DNA of 64,000 bases, from NCBI RefSeq assembly GCF_002252705.1, contig NZ_NQLA01000002.1:62001-126000 (forward strand), given 5' to 3'. A program made the translations under genes and the position numbers. Under the pieces are notes generated by a model. It had not been told where the DNA came from. It searched no databases and was given only the letters and a program-made list of their open reading frames with translations. Every line of letters starts with the position of its first letter. Position 1 is the first letter of the stretch. Positions 8,810-17,597 of this stretch are shown here, piece by piece. The stretch comes from Vulcanococcus limneticus LL (GTDB lineage: Bacteria; Cyanobacteriota; Cyanobacteriia; PCC-6307; Cyanobiaceae).

Positions 8810-9670
8810 ATGGAGCAGATTCTGCCCGTCCTTCGCCGCTGTCTCTACGCCCTCGGGCCCGTTCTGATCATCCTCAGTCACCTGGGCTGCCTGCTGCTGC
8901 TGCGCACCGGCCTGCCGCTCGGCGCCGCCCTCTGGGCCCTGGGCCTCTACCTGGTGCGCATGCTGGCCACCACGGCCATCTACCACCGCCTGATCACCCA
9001 CGGCAGCTACCAGGCACCGCGGCTGGTGTGGTGGATTGGCTCACTGGTGGGGGCCTCGGCCGGCCAGATGGGCCCGAGCTGGTGGAAGGCACACCACCAG
9101 CAGCACCACCGCCACGTGGAGACCGAGCGGGATCCCCACACACCCCTGGCGCCGGTGGGGGGCTGGCGCGGCTTCTGGCGCTCCCAGGCCGGCTGGCTGC
9201 TGGCGCCCAGCTTCTATCCCGAAAGCCTGCCGGCCGATGTGGAGGCCGATCCGGTGCTGCGCGCCATCGACCGCCTGCACTTCCTGCCGGTGCTGGCGCT
9301 GGCGGCCCTCTCCTGGCAGCTGGGTGGGCTGGCCTGGCTGGGGGCCTTCTGCCTGAGCACCACGCTGCTGTTCCACGGGGTGGCGAGCGTGAACTCGGTG
9401 GCCCACCTGCTGGGGGATCAGCCCTTCGCCACGGGCGATGCCAGCCGCAACAACGGCTGGGTGGCCCTGATCACCCTGGGCGAGGGCTGGCACAACCTGC
9501 ACCACGCCTTCCAGGGCTCGGTGCGCCAGGGCATCACCGTGGAAGGCGGAAGCCTGCGGCTGCTGCCGGATCCCACCTACCGCTTCATCCGGCTGCTGCA
9601 GGGGCTGGGCCTGGCCTCCAAGCTGCGGATTCCCTCCCAGCGGGCGCTGCTGGCCCGGGCCGCCTCCTAA
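8810..9670 (+). CDS. Membrane fatty acid (acyl-lipid or acyl-CoA) desaturase
   Basis: The three histidine boxes that bind the di-iron centre are visible: HRLITH, HHQQHH (in KAHHQQHHRHVETERDPH) and HNLHH (in EGWHNLHHAF). Hydrophobic pairs flank them and the length, 286 residues, is normal for delta-9 type desaturases. The enzyme introduces a double bond into acyl chains and controls membrane fluidity in the cold (family knowledge). An AT-richer stretch ending CATAGTTCG just upstream is a possible -10 region. Confidence 0.93.
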   Translation: MEQILPVLRRCLYALGPVLIILSHLGCLLLLRTGLPLGAALWALGLYLVRMLATTAIYHRLITHGSYQAPRLVWWIGSLVGASAGQMGPSWWKAHHQQHHRHVETERDPHTPLAPVGGWRGFWRSQAGWLLAPSFYPESLPADVEADPVLRAIDRLHFLPVLALAALSWQLGGLAWLGAFCLSTTLLFHGVASVNSVAHLLGDQPFATGDASRNNGWVALITLGEGWHNLHHAFQGSVRQGITVEGGSLRLLPDPTYRFIRLLQGLGLASKLRIPSQRALLARAAS

Positions 9671-9720
9671 CGGCCGCCCCACAGTGGGGGTGCCAGCCGT
9701 TCCCGCCTGGAGCGCCCGCC

Positions 9721-11331
9721 ATGGACCCGATGATTGCGGCCCTGCTGCGGCCCGAGGCCTACGGCCATCCCGTGGAAGCACTGGAGCTGCTGGAGACCCA
9801 CGCCTCCTGGGTGATCCTCACCGGTCCCTATGCCTACAAGCTCAAGAAGCCGGTGAACTTCGGCTTCCTCGACTTCTCCAGCTCCGAGCAGCGGCTGCAC
9901 TGCTGCCGCGAGGAGCTGCGCCTGAACCGGCGCCTCTCGCCGGAGCTCTACCTGGGCCTGGAGCCCGTGCACGGCCCCGCCGAGCGGGCCAGCTTCCAGG
10001 GCGATGGGCCGGTGATCGAGCACGCGGTGCGTATGCGCCAGTTCCCCCAATCCGACCTGCTGCCCGCCGCCCTGGCCCGGGGAGCCGTGGGGGCCGCCGC
10101 GTTCGACGCCTTCGCCGAGGACCTGGCCCGCTTCCAGGCCAGCGCCGCCGTGGCCCAACCGGGCAGCAGCTTCGGCACGCCCGAGGCGGTGCGGGCCCCC
10201 GTGGACGCCAACCTGCGGGCCCTGGCGGCCGTGCCCACGGCCCAGCCGGCCCTGGCACAGCTGGCGCCCTGGGTGGAGGCGGAGTTCGAGCGCTTGACCC
10301 CGCTGCTGGCGCAGCGCCTGCGGCAGGGCTGGATCCGCGAGGGCCACGGCGATCTGCACCTGGGCAACCTGCTGCTGGATGGCGGCCGCATCGCCGCCTT
10401 CGACTGTCTGGAGTTCAGCCCCCAGCTGCGCTGGATCGACACGATCAGCGAACTGGCCTTCCTGGCCATGGACCTGGCCGAGCGGGGCCGACCGGATCTG
10501 GCCCACCGCCTGCGGGATCGCCTGCTGGAGCTCACGGGCGATCGCCAGGGCCTGGAGCTGTGGCGCTGGTACACGGTGTACCGGGCCACCGTGCGCGCCA
10601 AGGTGGCGGCCCTGCGCGGCGACCAGCCGGGGCTGGACGCGAGCGAACGGATGGCCCAGCGGAGCGACCTCAAGGCCTACCTGGAGCTGGCCCTGGCGAG
10701 CACCCGCACCGGCCCGGTGGCGCTGGTGCTCACCCACGGGCCCTCGGGGTCGGGCAAATCGTGGCTGAGCCAGGAGCTGGTGGAGCGGCTGGGGGCGATC
10801 CGGCTGCGCTCGGATGTGGAGCGGAAGCGACCCTTCGGCCTGTGGGGCATCCCGGCGGTGCGCGAACGCCAGGGGGACCCCTACGCCCCGGCCGTGAGTG
10901 AGGAGCTGTTCGCCCAGTGGCTCCCTGCCCTGGCCCGCCAGCTGCTGACGGCGGGCTGCCTCACGGTGGTGGACGCCACCTTCGGCCTGCGCCGGGCCCG
11001 CAGGCCCTTGGAGGAGCTGGCGCACGAGCTGGGGGTGCCGCTGCTGATCCTGGAGCTGCAGACGCCGCCCGAGCTGGCGCGCTCCCGGATCCAGGCGCGG
11101 CGGCGGCGGGGGCTCGATCCCTCCGATGCGGACCTGGCGGTGCTGGAGCAGCAGCTGCGGAACTGGGAGCCCCTGGAGGGGGACGAGCGGGGCTGGACCC
11201 TGCGCGTGCCGACCACGGCCGCCGGCGAGAGCGATGGCGCAGCCACCGCGGCCCTGCTTCTTGAGACCCTCAGCGCCGCAGAGCCGGCGGCGCCGCTCGC
11301 GCCAGCCCAGGGCAGGCCCCTAGATTTCTGA
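9721..11331 (+). CDS. Bifunctional phosphotransferase-like / P-loop kinase fusion protein
   Basis: The 536-residue protein has an N-terminal APH-like domain with [18 protein letters not shown] and the catalytic loop [15 protein letters not shown], and a C-terminal P-loop ATPase/kinase with Walker [14 protein letters not shown] and a zeta-toxin/adenylate-kinase-like layout ([12 protein letters not shown]). This fusion is a known family (AAA family ATPase with N-terminal APH domain) found widely in bacteria; its substrate is not established. The start was placed at the ATG giving [20 protein letters not shown]. It lies directly upstream of cpcB (20 bp). Confidence 0.9.
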   Translation: MDPMIAALLRPEAYGHPVEALELLETHASWVILTGPYAYKLKKPVNFGFLDFSSSEQRLHCCREELRLNRRLSPELYLGLEPVHGPAERASFQGDGPVIEHAVRMRQFPQSDLLPAALARGAVGAAAFDAFAEDLARFQASAAVAQPGSSFGTPEAVRAPVDANLRALAAVPTAQPALAQLAPWVEAEFERLTPLLAQRLRQGWIREGHGDLHLGNLLLDGGRIAAFDCLEFSPQLRWIDTISELAFLAMDLAERGRPDLAHRLRDRLLELTGDRQGLELWRWYTVYRATVRAKVAALRGDQPGLDASERMAQRSDLKAYLELALASTRTGPVALVLTHGPSGSGKSWLSQELVERLGAIRLRSDVERKRPFGLWGIPAVRERQGDPYAPAVSEELFAQWLPALARQLLTAGCLTVVDATFGLRRARRPLEELAHELGVPLLILELQTPPELARSRIQARRRRGLDPSDADLAVLEQQLRNWEPLEGDERGWTLRVPTTAAGESDGAATAALLLETLSAAEPAAPLAPAQGRPLDF

Positions 11332-11351
11332 GGACGCCCTCACACTTCTCA

Positions 11352-11870
11352 ATGTTTGACGCCTTCACCAAGGTCGTGGCCCAGGCCGATGCCCGCGGCG
11401 CGTACCTCAACGGCGGCCAGCTCGACGCCCTGGCGGCCCTGGTGGCCGACGGCAACAAGCGGCTGGACACGGTGAACCGCATCACCTCCAATGCCTCGAA
11501 GATCGTCACCGGCGCCGCGCGCGACCTGTTCGACCAGCAGCCCGCCCTGATCGCCCCCGGCGGCAACGCCTACACCCATCGCCGCATGGCCGCCTGTCTG
11601 CGCGACATGGAGATCGTGCTGCGCTACATCACCTACGCGATCTTCGTGGGCGATGCCTCCGTGCTTGAGGACCGCTGCCTCAACGGCCTGCGCGAGACCT
11701 ACCTGGCCCTGGGCGTGCCCGGCGCCTCCGTGGCCGAAGGCATCCGCAAGATGAAGGAGAGTGCCCTGGCCATCGCCGGCGACCGCAACGGCATCACCCC
11801 CGGCGACTGCTCGGCCTTGCTGAGCGAAGTGGGCACCTACTTCGATCGCGCCGCCGCGGCTGTTGCCTGA
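11352..11870 (+). CDS. cpcB: Phycocyanin beta subunit
   Basis: The 172 residues match CpcB from end to end: [16 protein letters not shown] start, [19 protein letters not shown] with the bilin-binding Cys near residue 84, and a second bilin-binding Cys in [13 protein letters not shown]. It forms the alpha-beta unit of phycobilisome rods and carries two phycocyanobilins. In most cyanobacteria cpcB is followed at once by cpcA; here a strong terminator starts 48 bp after the stop and the next gene is unrelated. Divergent residues such as [17 protein letters not shown] suggest a variant copy. The family call is secure; its role as a working rod subunit without a linked cpcA is open. Confidence 0.93.
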   Translation: MFDAFTKVVAQADARGAYLNGGQLDALAALVADGNKRLDTVNRITSNASKIVTGAARDLFDQQPALIAPGGNAYTHRRMAACLRDMEIVLRYITYAIFVGDASVLEDRCLNGLRETYLALGVPGASVAEGIRKMKESALAIAGDRNGITPGDCSALLSEVGTYFDRAAAAVA

Positions 11871-11918
11871 TCAGCTGCCGGAATCGGTGGCCAGAGCCTC
11901 CGCTTTCGTACCCCCGGT

Positions 11919-11956
11919 CCGCCGGCAGCCCGTCCAGGGCCTGCCGGCGGGTTTTT
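11919..11956 (+). terminator. Rho-independent terminator after cpcB
   Basis: A perfect 10-bp GC stem (CCGCCGGCAG at 11919-11928 paired with CTGCCGGCGG at 11941-11950) has a 12-base loop and is followed by GTTTTT. It sits between the cpcB stop and the next gene, so it should end a monocistronic cpcB transcript. Confidence 0.85.
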
Positions 11957-11969
11957 GTCTGTGAACCCC

Positions 11970-12347
11970 ATGGCAGCCCTGCTGAGCCTGATCACCGCCC
12001 TGCTGCTGGGGCTGGCGCCCCTGGCCGCCCAGGCGGCGATGCCCCTGGCGCTGCCCGCGCTCGAGGGCGCGCCGTACCGCTGTGACGGTGAGCCGCTGGT
12101 GGCCCTGTACGACAACGGCGCGGTGGATGCTGCAGACATCCCGAACACCAGCGCCGGCACCGTGCCGGGGGCCGTGGTGGTGCTGCAATGGCGCGACCAG
12201 ACCCTGGCGCTGCCGCGCACCAACAACGCCGGCCCGCCGAGCTACACGGATGGACGCTGGTGGTGGAGCCCGGCCGATCCGGATCACCCGCAGTTCAAGC
12301 AGCGCCGTGGCGCCATCGTCAGCTACGCCTGCGAGCGGGAGCCATGA
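11970..12347 (+). CDS. Secreted protein resembling the MliC lysozyme-inhibitor fold
   Basis: A signal peptide (MAALLSLITALLLGLAPLAAQA) is followed by about 100 residues with two cysteines placed as in MliC: YRCDG at the start and VSYACE at the end. Between them lie VALYDNGA and a Trp-rich YTDGRWWWSPADPD, resembling the MliC pattern of a small beta-barrel. MliC proteins inhibit C-type lysozyme in the envelope. The match is structural-pattern only. A GTG nine bases upstream is an alternative start. The stop overlaps the next gene as ATGA. Confidence 0.68.
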   Translation: MAALLSLITALLLGLAPLAAQAAMPLALPALEGAPYRCDGEPLVALYDNGAVDAADIPNTSAGTVPGAVVVLQWRDQTLALPRTNNAGPPSYTDGRWWWSPADPDHPQFKQRRGAIVSYACEREP

Positions 12348-12925
12348 GCCAGCCGGAGGTGTCCCAGGATCTGCCCCCGTGGCGGCCTCTGCTGAAGGCC
12401 GCCCGCCAGCGGGAGGGCCGGGCACCCCAGGCCCGCTGGCTGCAGCTGGCCACGGTGGCCACCGATGGCAGCCCTCGGCTGCGCACGCTGGTGTTCCGGG
12501 GCTGGGCCGGTCCTGCCCAGCTGGATCTGCTCACCGATGGCCGCAGCAGCAAGGCATCGCAGCTACAGGCGGACCCTCGCGTCGAGCTGTGCTGGTTGCT
12601 GCCGAAGGCCCGCAGTCAGTTCCGGCTGCGGGGCCGGCGCCTGGAGCTGGAAGCCAAGGCCCTGGAGGCCGCCCGCCGGCGGCACTGGCAGCAACTGACG
12701 CCCAGCGGCCGGGCCCTGTGGGGCTGGCCGGCGCCGGGGACGTCGCTGCAGCCCGAGACGGCCTTCCCGTTGGAACTCGCCGACGACACGCCGATGCCCA
12801 AGCACTTCGAGCTGTTGCGGATCGATCTGAGCCAGGTGGAGTTGCTGGAGCTGAGCGGATCCCCCCACCGGCGCCGGCGCTGGCGGGCTGCAGAGGGGTG
12901 GATCGGGGAAGAGCTCAATCCCTGA
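12344..12925 (+). CDS. PPOX-type FMN-dependent flavoprotein (pyridoxamine 5'-phosphate oxidase-like)
   Basis: The 193-residue protein has the split-barrel FMN-binding pattern of the Npun_F5749-type family: RWLQLATVATDGSPRLRTLV, DGRSSKASQLQADPRVEL and a C-terminal WRAAEGWIGEELNP. Related proteins oxidise pyridoxamine phosphate or reduce flavin-linked substrates; the reaction is not established for this branch. It is coupled to the upstream secreted protein gene by a four-base overlap and its last 11 bases overlap the convergent DUF1499 gene. Confidence 0.88.
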   Translation: MSQPEVSQDLPPWRPLLKAARQREGRAPQARWLQLATVATDGSPRLRTLVFRGWAGPAQLDLLTDGRSSKASQLQADPRVELCWLLPKARSQFRLRGRRLELEAKALEAARRRHWQQLTPSGRALWGWPAPGTSLQPETAFPLELADDTPMPKHFELLRIDLSQVELLELSGSPHRRRRWRAAEGWIGEELNP

Positions 12926-13361
12926 GGGCGGCCTGCAGCATCTCCAGCCGGCGGGCGTTCACCCCCAGATCGGAATCGCCGAGCCGAGACACCGAACGGG
13001 CCTGGATCTGCTGGTCACCGGCATCGGCATAGAGCTCCAGGTCATCCACAAAGCCGAACAGGCGGCTGGTGGCGGTGGCATGGAGATAGGTGGGCGTGCG
13101 CTCGACGATGCGGGTGCCCTCCAGGGACGCGGCGGCCTGGGCAAGCTGGTCCAGGGCAGCGGCGGGATCGGCACTGGGCCAGTTGGCGCGGGCGCAGTGG
13201 GCCGGGGTGGCGCAGGGGGCGAGGGCTCCCTCGCGAACGCCCAGATCCTCGGGAACGGGCCCCTCCAGATGCAGCAGAGAAGCCCGGGCGGGAACCGGCG
13301 CGGAGACGAGCACGAGCCAGGCCAGGGCCAGCGACAACAGGAGGCGGCGCAGCGGAATCAT
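12915..13361 (-). CDS. DUF1499 domain protein, secreted
   Basis: A signal peptide (PLRRLLLSLALAWLVLVSAP) precedes a DUF1499 domain of about 115 residues with APCATPAHCARANW and the family core THLHA-like YLHATATSRLFGFVDDLEL, then IQARSVSRLGDSDLGVNARR. DUF1499 proteins occur across cyanobacteria and chloroplasts, are exported or thylakoid-lumenal, and have no proven function. Confidence 0.85.
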   Translation of the reverse strand: MIPLRRLLLSLALAWLVLVSAPVPARASLLHLEGPVPEDLGVREGALAPCATPAHCARANWPSADPAAALDQLAQAAASLEGTRIVERTPTYLHATATSRLFGFVDDLELYADAGDQQIQARSVSRLGDSDLGVNARRLEMLQAALRD

Positions 13362-13470
13362 GGGGTGCGGGACAGGACGTCGTACAGCAAAGCCGCCCCT
13401 GCCGGCAGCTGGGGCCAGGCGGGGGCGGCGAGCGGTTTCAGGCGGGAACGCGACCCCAGGGGGCGCGGAC

Positions 13471-13614
13471 TCAGCCGAGGCCGACCTGGGAGAGGATGCC
13501 CTGGCCGGTGAGCAGCTCGGTGGCGAGACCGATCACGAAGCCGAGCATGGCCAGACGGCCATTCCAGGTCTCGGCGAAGGCCACGAAACCAAAGCGGGAA
13601 TCGGAGGAAGCCAT
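13471..13614 (-). CDS. hli: High-light-inducible protein (Hli/SCP, one-helix CAB family)
   Basis: This 47-residue gene codes for a single helix with the chlorophyll-binding signature AETWNGRLAMLGFVIGLATE. Hli proteins bind chlorophyll and carotenoid in the thylakoid and protect photosystem II assembly and chlorophyll recycling under light stress. The start at MASSDSRFGFVAFAET is the only sensible one. A TACACT hexamer at 13642-13647 on the minus strand, 28 bases upstream of the ATG, is a plausible -10 box. Confidence 0.92.
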   Translation of the reverse strand: MASSDSRFGFVAFAETWNGRLAMLGFVIGLATELLTGQGILSQVGLG

Positions 13615-13819
13615 GGGTGGCGAAAGCTGGTGGACTGCAGGAGTGTAACGAGTTCTGAAGGGATCTTGCGGAATCTTGCGACACCGCGGCGCCGGGCTTG
13701 ACCGGGGATCTGGGGCTGTCGGCAGCTCCAGAACCTGACGACGGCTCCTGGGGCGGGATCCAAGGGTTGATTTCGGCGGCAGCGCGGCAGCGCACTGTTC
13801 GAATTGATACAGTTTTGCC

Positions 13820-14374
13820 ATGGCCTGGCCCCGGCGCTGCCGACGCTTCGTCTCCCGTCTGCGGCGGCGCATCCAGCGGGAGCGGGCCCGGGGCCGCGCC
13901 TACCAGCCCCGGTTCCACCCCGCGCAGACCCTGGCCTCCTGGGCCAGCGCACTCGTGGCCATCGCCAGCATGGCGCTGATCAGCGGCTGGAGCCACTACC
14001 CCCTGGTGACGGCGCCGTTCGGGGCCTCGGCCGTGCTGCTGTTCGGGCACCCCACCAGCCCCCTGGCCCAGCCCCGCAACATCGTGGCGGGCAACACCCT
14101 GGCGGCGTTGGTGAGCGTGGCCTGTGTCGCCGCCCTGGGGAAAACGCCCTGGGCGATGGGCCTGGCGGTCGGGGTCACGATCGGCCTGGGCCAGCGGCTG
14201 CGCTGCCTGCATCCACCCTCCGGAGCCGTGGCCCTGCTCGGGGTGCTGCTGGGCGCCAATCCGTCCTTTGTACTGACGCCGATCCTGACGGGCTCGCTGC
14301 TGCTCGTGGCGATGGCCTCCCTGTTCAGTCGCCAGGGACCCTGGCCGACGGCCTACCCCCAGCACTGGCTCTGA
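13820..14374 (+). CDS. HPP-family membrane protein
   Basis: The 184-residue protein starts with a basic N-terminus, then four or five hydrophobic helices with the HPP-family signatures PLVTAPFGASAVLLFGHP, PRNIVAGNTLAALV and the HPP tripeptide itself in RLRCLHPPSGAVALLGVLLG. In plants and some cyanobacteria members transport nitrite; in others the function is open. Nothing in the neighbourhood points to nitrogen, so the substrate is left unstated. Confidence 0.86.
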   Translation: MAWPRRCRRFVSRLRRRIQRERARGRAYQPRFHPAQTLASWASALVAIASMALISGWSHYPLVTAPFGASAVLLFGHPTSPLAQPRNIVAGNTLAALVSVACVAALGKTPWAMGLAVGVTIGLGQRLRCLHPPSGAVALLGVLLGANPSFVLTPILTGSLLLVAMASLFSRQGPWPTAYPQHWL

Positions 14375-14471
14375 CGCCGCAGGAGCGCGGGACGGGCGGC
14401 GAACGACGGGGCCGCGGCAGCAGGGGCCTGGGAGACTGGCGCCACGTCCCCGTGGTTCGCCGCTTCAGCCC

Positions 14472-14687
14472 ATGTCCCGCGAACAACTCCACGCCTTCCT
14501 GGCCCGGGTGCAGGATGACCCGGCCCTGCGCCTCACGGTGCAGGCGGCCGCCACCGCCGACGACGTGGCCCAGCTGGCGCTGGCGATGGGCTTTGAATTC
14601 TCCGGAGACGAACTGCTGCGGGCCTCCGGCCAGCGCATCGGCCGGGTGACCGTGACCAAGAACGACATCCCCGGGGAATACAACTGA
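14472..14687 (+). CDS. Nif11-family small protein
   Basis: At 71 residues this is a minimal Nif11-like protein: SREQLHAFLARVQDDPALRL, a helical middle VAQLALAMGFEFSGDELL, and a short tail IGRVTVTKNDIPGEYN. Nif11-like domains serve as leader peptides for lanthipeptide-type natural products in picocyanobacteria, but this tail has no Cys or Ser/Thr-rich core and no modification enzyme lies nearby. It is therefore probably one of the many stand-alone Nif11-like proteins of unknown role. Confidence 0.85.
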   Translation: MSREQLHAFLARVQDDPALRLTVQAAATADDVAQLALAMGFEFSGDELLRASGQRIGRVTVTKNDIPGEYN

Positions 14688-14705
14688 GCCAGGCCACGGG
14701 CCGCC

Positions 14706-15575
14706 TCAGCCGGGCGGATCGTCCGGCTCCAGCTGCTGACTCCAATGGCACAGGGGCCCCTGGCCTCCGCCGATCGCCAGCGCATGGCGCAGGCTTCGCT
14801 CCACGTAGGTCTTGGCGGCTCCGACGGCCTCCAGCAGGCCCTTGCCCCTGGCCAGCTCCGCCGTGATCGCCGCCCCCAGGGTGCAGCCACTGCCGTGGCT
14901 GTGGGGCGTGTCGACCCAGGCACCCCGGAGCCAGTGCAGCTCCGTGCCGTCCCAGAGCAGGTCGACGCCCTGGAACCCCGGCAGGCCGCCACCCTTGAGC
15001 AGCACCGCCCGGGGCCCCAGGGCCGCCAGGGCCAGAACCGCCGCCTCCATGCCAGTCGCATCCGCCACCGCCAGGCCGGAGAGCAGGCGGGCCTCGTGGA
15101 TGTTGGGGGTGAGCAGGTCGGCGGCGGGCAGCAGCAGCTCGACGTAGGCCGCCACCGCCTCAGGCTCGAGCAGCACCGCCCCGGCCCGCGACACCATCAC
15201 CGGATCGATCAGCCGGGGCACGGCGGCCGGCAGCTGGGCCAGGGCGCCGGCGGTGGCGACGATCAGCGACCGGTTGAGCAGCATGCCGCTCTTGAGGGCC
15301 GCCACCGGCAGATCGTCCAGCACCGCCGCCACCTGGGCGGCCACGGCCTCGGGCGGCAGGGCATCGACCCGCTCCACACCGCGGGTGTTCTGGGCCGTGA
15401 CGCAGGTGATCGCCGAGCAGCCGTGCACCTGCAGGGCTGCGAAGGTCTTGAGGTCGGCCTGGATGCCGGCGCCTCCACCCGAATCGCTGCCGCCGATCGT
15501 GAGGGCCACCGGGGGCGTGAGCGGCCGGGCAGGCCATGGCTCCCGGGCCGGGGATGCGGGAAAAGACGGGGCCAT
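14706..15575 (-). CDS. thiD: Hydroxymethylpyrimidine/phosphomethylpyrimidine kinase
   Basis: ThiD makes the pyrimidine diphosphate needed for thiamine by two successive phosphorylations. The 289-residue protein shows [20 protein letters not shown] near the N-terminus, [28 protein letters not shown] and the catalytic [16 protein letters not shown]. The ATG used gives [19 protein letters not shown]; the first 18 residues are non-conserved. It stands apart from other thiamine genes. Confidence 0.94.
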   Translation of the reverse strand: MAPSFPASPAREPWPARPLTPPVALTIGGSDSGGGAGIQADLKTFAALQVHGCSAITCVTAQNTRGVERVDALPPEAVAAQVAAVLDDLPVAALKSGMLLNRSLIVATAGALAQLPAAVPRLIDPVMVSRAGAVLLEPEAVAAYVELLLPAADLLTPNIHEARLLSGLAVADATGMEAAVLALAALGPRAVLLKGGGLPGFQGVDLLWDGTELHWLRGAWVDTPHSHGSGCTLGAAITAELARGKGLLEAVGAAKTYVERSLRHALAIGGGQGPLCHWSQQLEPDDPPG

Positions 15576-15646
15576 GGCGGGGAGCGAAGGGGATCCAGCC
15601 TGAACAACCGAGGGTGGCCGGCTGACTGGGCCGAGCCTGGCCCGCC

Positions 15647-15964
15647 TCAGATCCTGGGCAGCCCGGCAGGGGGCTGGGACCAACCCCCAGGGGGCCCCGC
15701 TGGAACCGGCGCCTGGCGCTGAACCACCGGCTCCAGCGCCGCCAATGCCGCCCCGAAGCCCAACAGCACCAGCAGCCAGCCCAGGGGCCGACCCGGACGC
15801 CAGGCACCCAGCCTCGACAGCCCCAGGGGGCGGCGCCCACCCCGCAGGCGCGAGTTCCCCGGCGGCCGGGTGCCCAGGGGCAACCCACAGCGCCCGCACA
15901 CCATGCGCCCGCCCAGGCTGCGGTCGGCCTTCACCGACCAGCTACCGCAGTTCGGACAGGCCAT
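15647..15964 (-). CDS. Small zinc-ribbon membrane protein
   Basis: The protein of 105 residues starts with a treble-clef-like zinc ribbon: CPNCGSWSVKADRSLGGRMV followed by CGRCGLPLG, i.e. two CxxC pairs. A basic linker leads to one hydrophobic helix (PLGWLLVLLGFGAALAALEP) and a Pro-rich tail. The N-terminal ribbon probably faces the cytoplasm. No function is known. The ATG at 15964 immediately precedes the first CxxC. Confidence 0.7.
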   Translation of the reverse strand: MACPNCGSWSVKADRSLGGRMVCGRCGLPLGTRPPGNSRLRGGRRPLGLSRLGAWRPGRPLGWLLVLLGFGAALAALEPVVQRQAPVPAGPPGGWSQPPAGLPRI

Positions 15965-16004
15965 GCAGAACGACGCCCAGTGTGAATGGGCATCCTGGCC
16001 CCCC

Positions 16005-16580
16005 TCAGCCCGCCAGGGGACGGCGGGCCTGGATCCGGAACAGGCGCTCGCGGCGATCCAGCGTCCAGGTGTAGAGGGCAATCTCGCTGAAGCTGACGGG
16101 CCCGCTGGGCAGGGGCGCGGCCGCCATCCAGCGGGCCAGCGGCTGCCGCAGCCGCTGGCCATCGCGGCGGCGGGGGCGCATCAGGGTCACGTGGGGCAGG
16201 GGCGCGCGCCGTTCGGCAGGCCGACCCGCCGCCGCCAGGGCCAGCGGGCCCCAACAGGCCAGCATCACCGCCAGCTCGGCAGCACCCAGGTCCAGGCCCA
16301 GGGCATAGGCGGAGGGGGCAGCCGCCGGCCCCATGGCGCGCCAGGCGCCAGCCGTGGCGGTGATCTCCCCATGCCGCAGCGGTGCCACGGCCTCCCAGGC
16401 CGCCAGGGCCGCCGCCTCGCCGCAGGGTCCGAGGAAGGCCACCGTGAGATGCAGATCGAGCGGATCGAAGCGGCGCAGCTCCGGCGGAGCGCCAAGGGCC
16501 GAGCGCTCCCAGCCGCAGCCCGGCGGCAGGGGCAGCGCCAGGAACCAGTTCGCCGCCGGCTGGGCGGAGCTGGGCGTCAC
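16005..16580 (-). CDS. 2'-5' RNA ligase / cyclic phosphodiesterase family protein
   Basis: Two H-x-T/S-x motifs of the 2H phosphoesterase superfamily are present: HLTVAFLGPCGEAA and HVTLMRPRRRDG, about 100 residues apart, as in ThpR. Members hydrolyse or ligate 2',3'-cyclic phosphate or 2'-5' RNA bonds. The GTG start at 16580 overlaps the TGA of an upstream small gene remnant (GTGA), giving 191 residues and VTPSSAQPAANWFLALPLPP as N-terminus. Confidence 0.82.
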   Translation of the reverse strand: MTPSSAQPAANWFLALPLPPGCGWERSALGAPPELRRFDPLDLHLTVAFLGPCGEAAALAAWEAVAPLRHGEITATAGAWRAMGPAAAPSAYALGLDLGAAELAVMLACWGPLALAAAGRPAERRAPLPHVTLMRPRRRDGQRLRQPLARWMAAAPLPSGPVSFSEIALYTWTLDRRERLFRIQARRPLAG

Positions 16581-16786
16581 GACGCCAGGCGCCAGAGGGC
16601 CAGACCACCCCCACGGCCGCGGGCGGCCAGCCAGGCGACAGCAGGCTCCGCCAGCGGAGTGCCAGCGGCCTGGCCTTCGGAGCGGCAGGCGACCACCAGC
16701 ACACCCAGGCGCACCGGTTGCGCGAGGCGCAGCGGCCCGGGAGCGGGGGCCAAGGCCGGGCCGGCCGATGGGGGAGACACGGGCAT
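16577..16786 (-). pseudogene. Internally deleted paralog of the gene at 17598-18179
   Basis: This 69-codon frame ends AWLAARGRGGGLALWRLAS, almost identical to the C-terminus of the protein at 17598-18179 (AWLAARGRGGGLALWRLARP). It also keeps a segment GPLRLAQPVRLG matching GPLRIENSVRLG there, and 30-odd bases around and upstream of the start (CATCGGCGCGGTGGCCGCAG) match. About 120 internal codons are missing, so it looks like a decayed duplicate. Its stop still overlaps the start of the 2H phosphoesterase gene, suggesting an ancestral operon. Confidence 0.6.
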
Positions 16787-16844
16787 CGGCGCGGTGGCCG
16801 CAGCGGCCCTCCAGCATGGGCGCACCGCCGCACCAGTGACAGCC

Positions 16845-17504
16845 ATGGCCCAGTCGCCCTCCACCCTGCGCCTGCTGAGCGAGGAGCAGCGCCGCAAGCG
16901 CGACGAGAGCGACGACGCCCTCTTCTACGCCCAGCCCCGCTTCGTGCACCACCTGGACGGCGCCTTCCGCAGCCGTCTCACCCGGCTCTACCGCGAGCGG
17001 CTGAAGCCGGGAGCCGTGCTGCTGGATCTGATGAGCAGCTGGGTGAGCCACCTGCCAGGCGACGTGGTCTACGGCGAGGTGATCGGCCATGGGCTCAACG
17101 CCGAGGAGCTGGCCGCCAATCCGCGCCTGAATCGCCACTGGGTCCAGAACCTCAACCGCGACCCCCAGCTGCCCCTGGCGGATCGCAGCGTGGACGCCGC
17201 CCTGATCGTGGCCGGCTGGCAGTACCTGCAGCAGCCCGAGGCCGTGGCGGCGGAGCTGCGCCGGGTGCTGCGCCCCGAGGGCCAGCTGATCGTGGCCTTC
17301 AGCAACCGCATGTTTTCCACCAAGGCCCCGCGCATCTGGCTGGAGGGGTCCGACCGCGACCATCTGGCCTACGTGGCACGGGTGCTGCTCGGCCAGGGCT
17401 GGCGCGTGGAGCCCCTGATCGCCGAAGGCACCCGGGCCGAGGGACCCCTGGGCTGGATCGGCGGCCAGGGCGATCCGTTCTTCGCCGTAATCGCCAGGCC
17501 CTGA
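16845..17504 (+). CDS. Class I SAM-dependent methyltransferase
   Basis: The 219-residue protein has motif I-like LLDLMSSWVSHLP, then VYGEVIGHGLN, the motif IV-like region DRSVDAALIVAGWQYLQQPE and ELRRVLRPEGQLIVAFSNRM, as in methyltransferase type 11 proteins. The motif I Gly-rich loop is atypical (DLMSSW in place of DxGxG), as in a cyanobacterial/plastid branch. Substrate unknown. The gene lies between two copies of a duplicated minus-strand gene. Confidence 0.85.
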   Translation: MAQSPSTLRLLSEEQRRKRDESDDALFYAQPRFVHHLDGAFRSRLTRLYRERLKPGAVLLDLMSSWVSHLPGDVVYGEVIGHGLNAEELAANPRLNRHWVQNLNRDPQLPLADRSVDAALIVAGWQYLQQPEAVAAELRRVLRPEGQLIVAFSNRMFSTKAPRIWLEGSDRDHLAYVARVLLGQGWRVEPLIAEGTRAEGPLGWIGGQGDPFFAVIARP

Positions 17505-17597
17505 TCACCAGGCCGTGGGCGACAGTCCGTGAGCGACAGTCCGGAGCCCAGCGGCCAGCGGCGGCGCCAGCACCCAGCTGGTTGCCGCCGCCGAGGA

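Noticed and set aside
11331-11352. Yfr1-like motif (CCCTCACACTTCTC) before cpcB
   Set aside because: Only part of the Yfr1 core matches, and it lies right before the start codon without the flanking hairpins.
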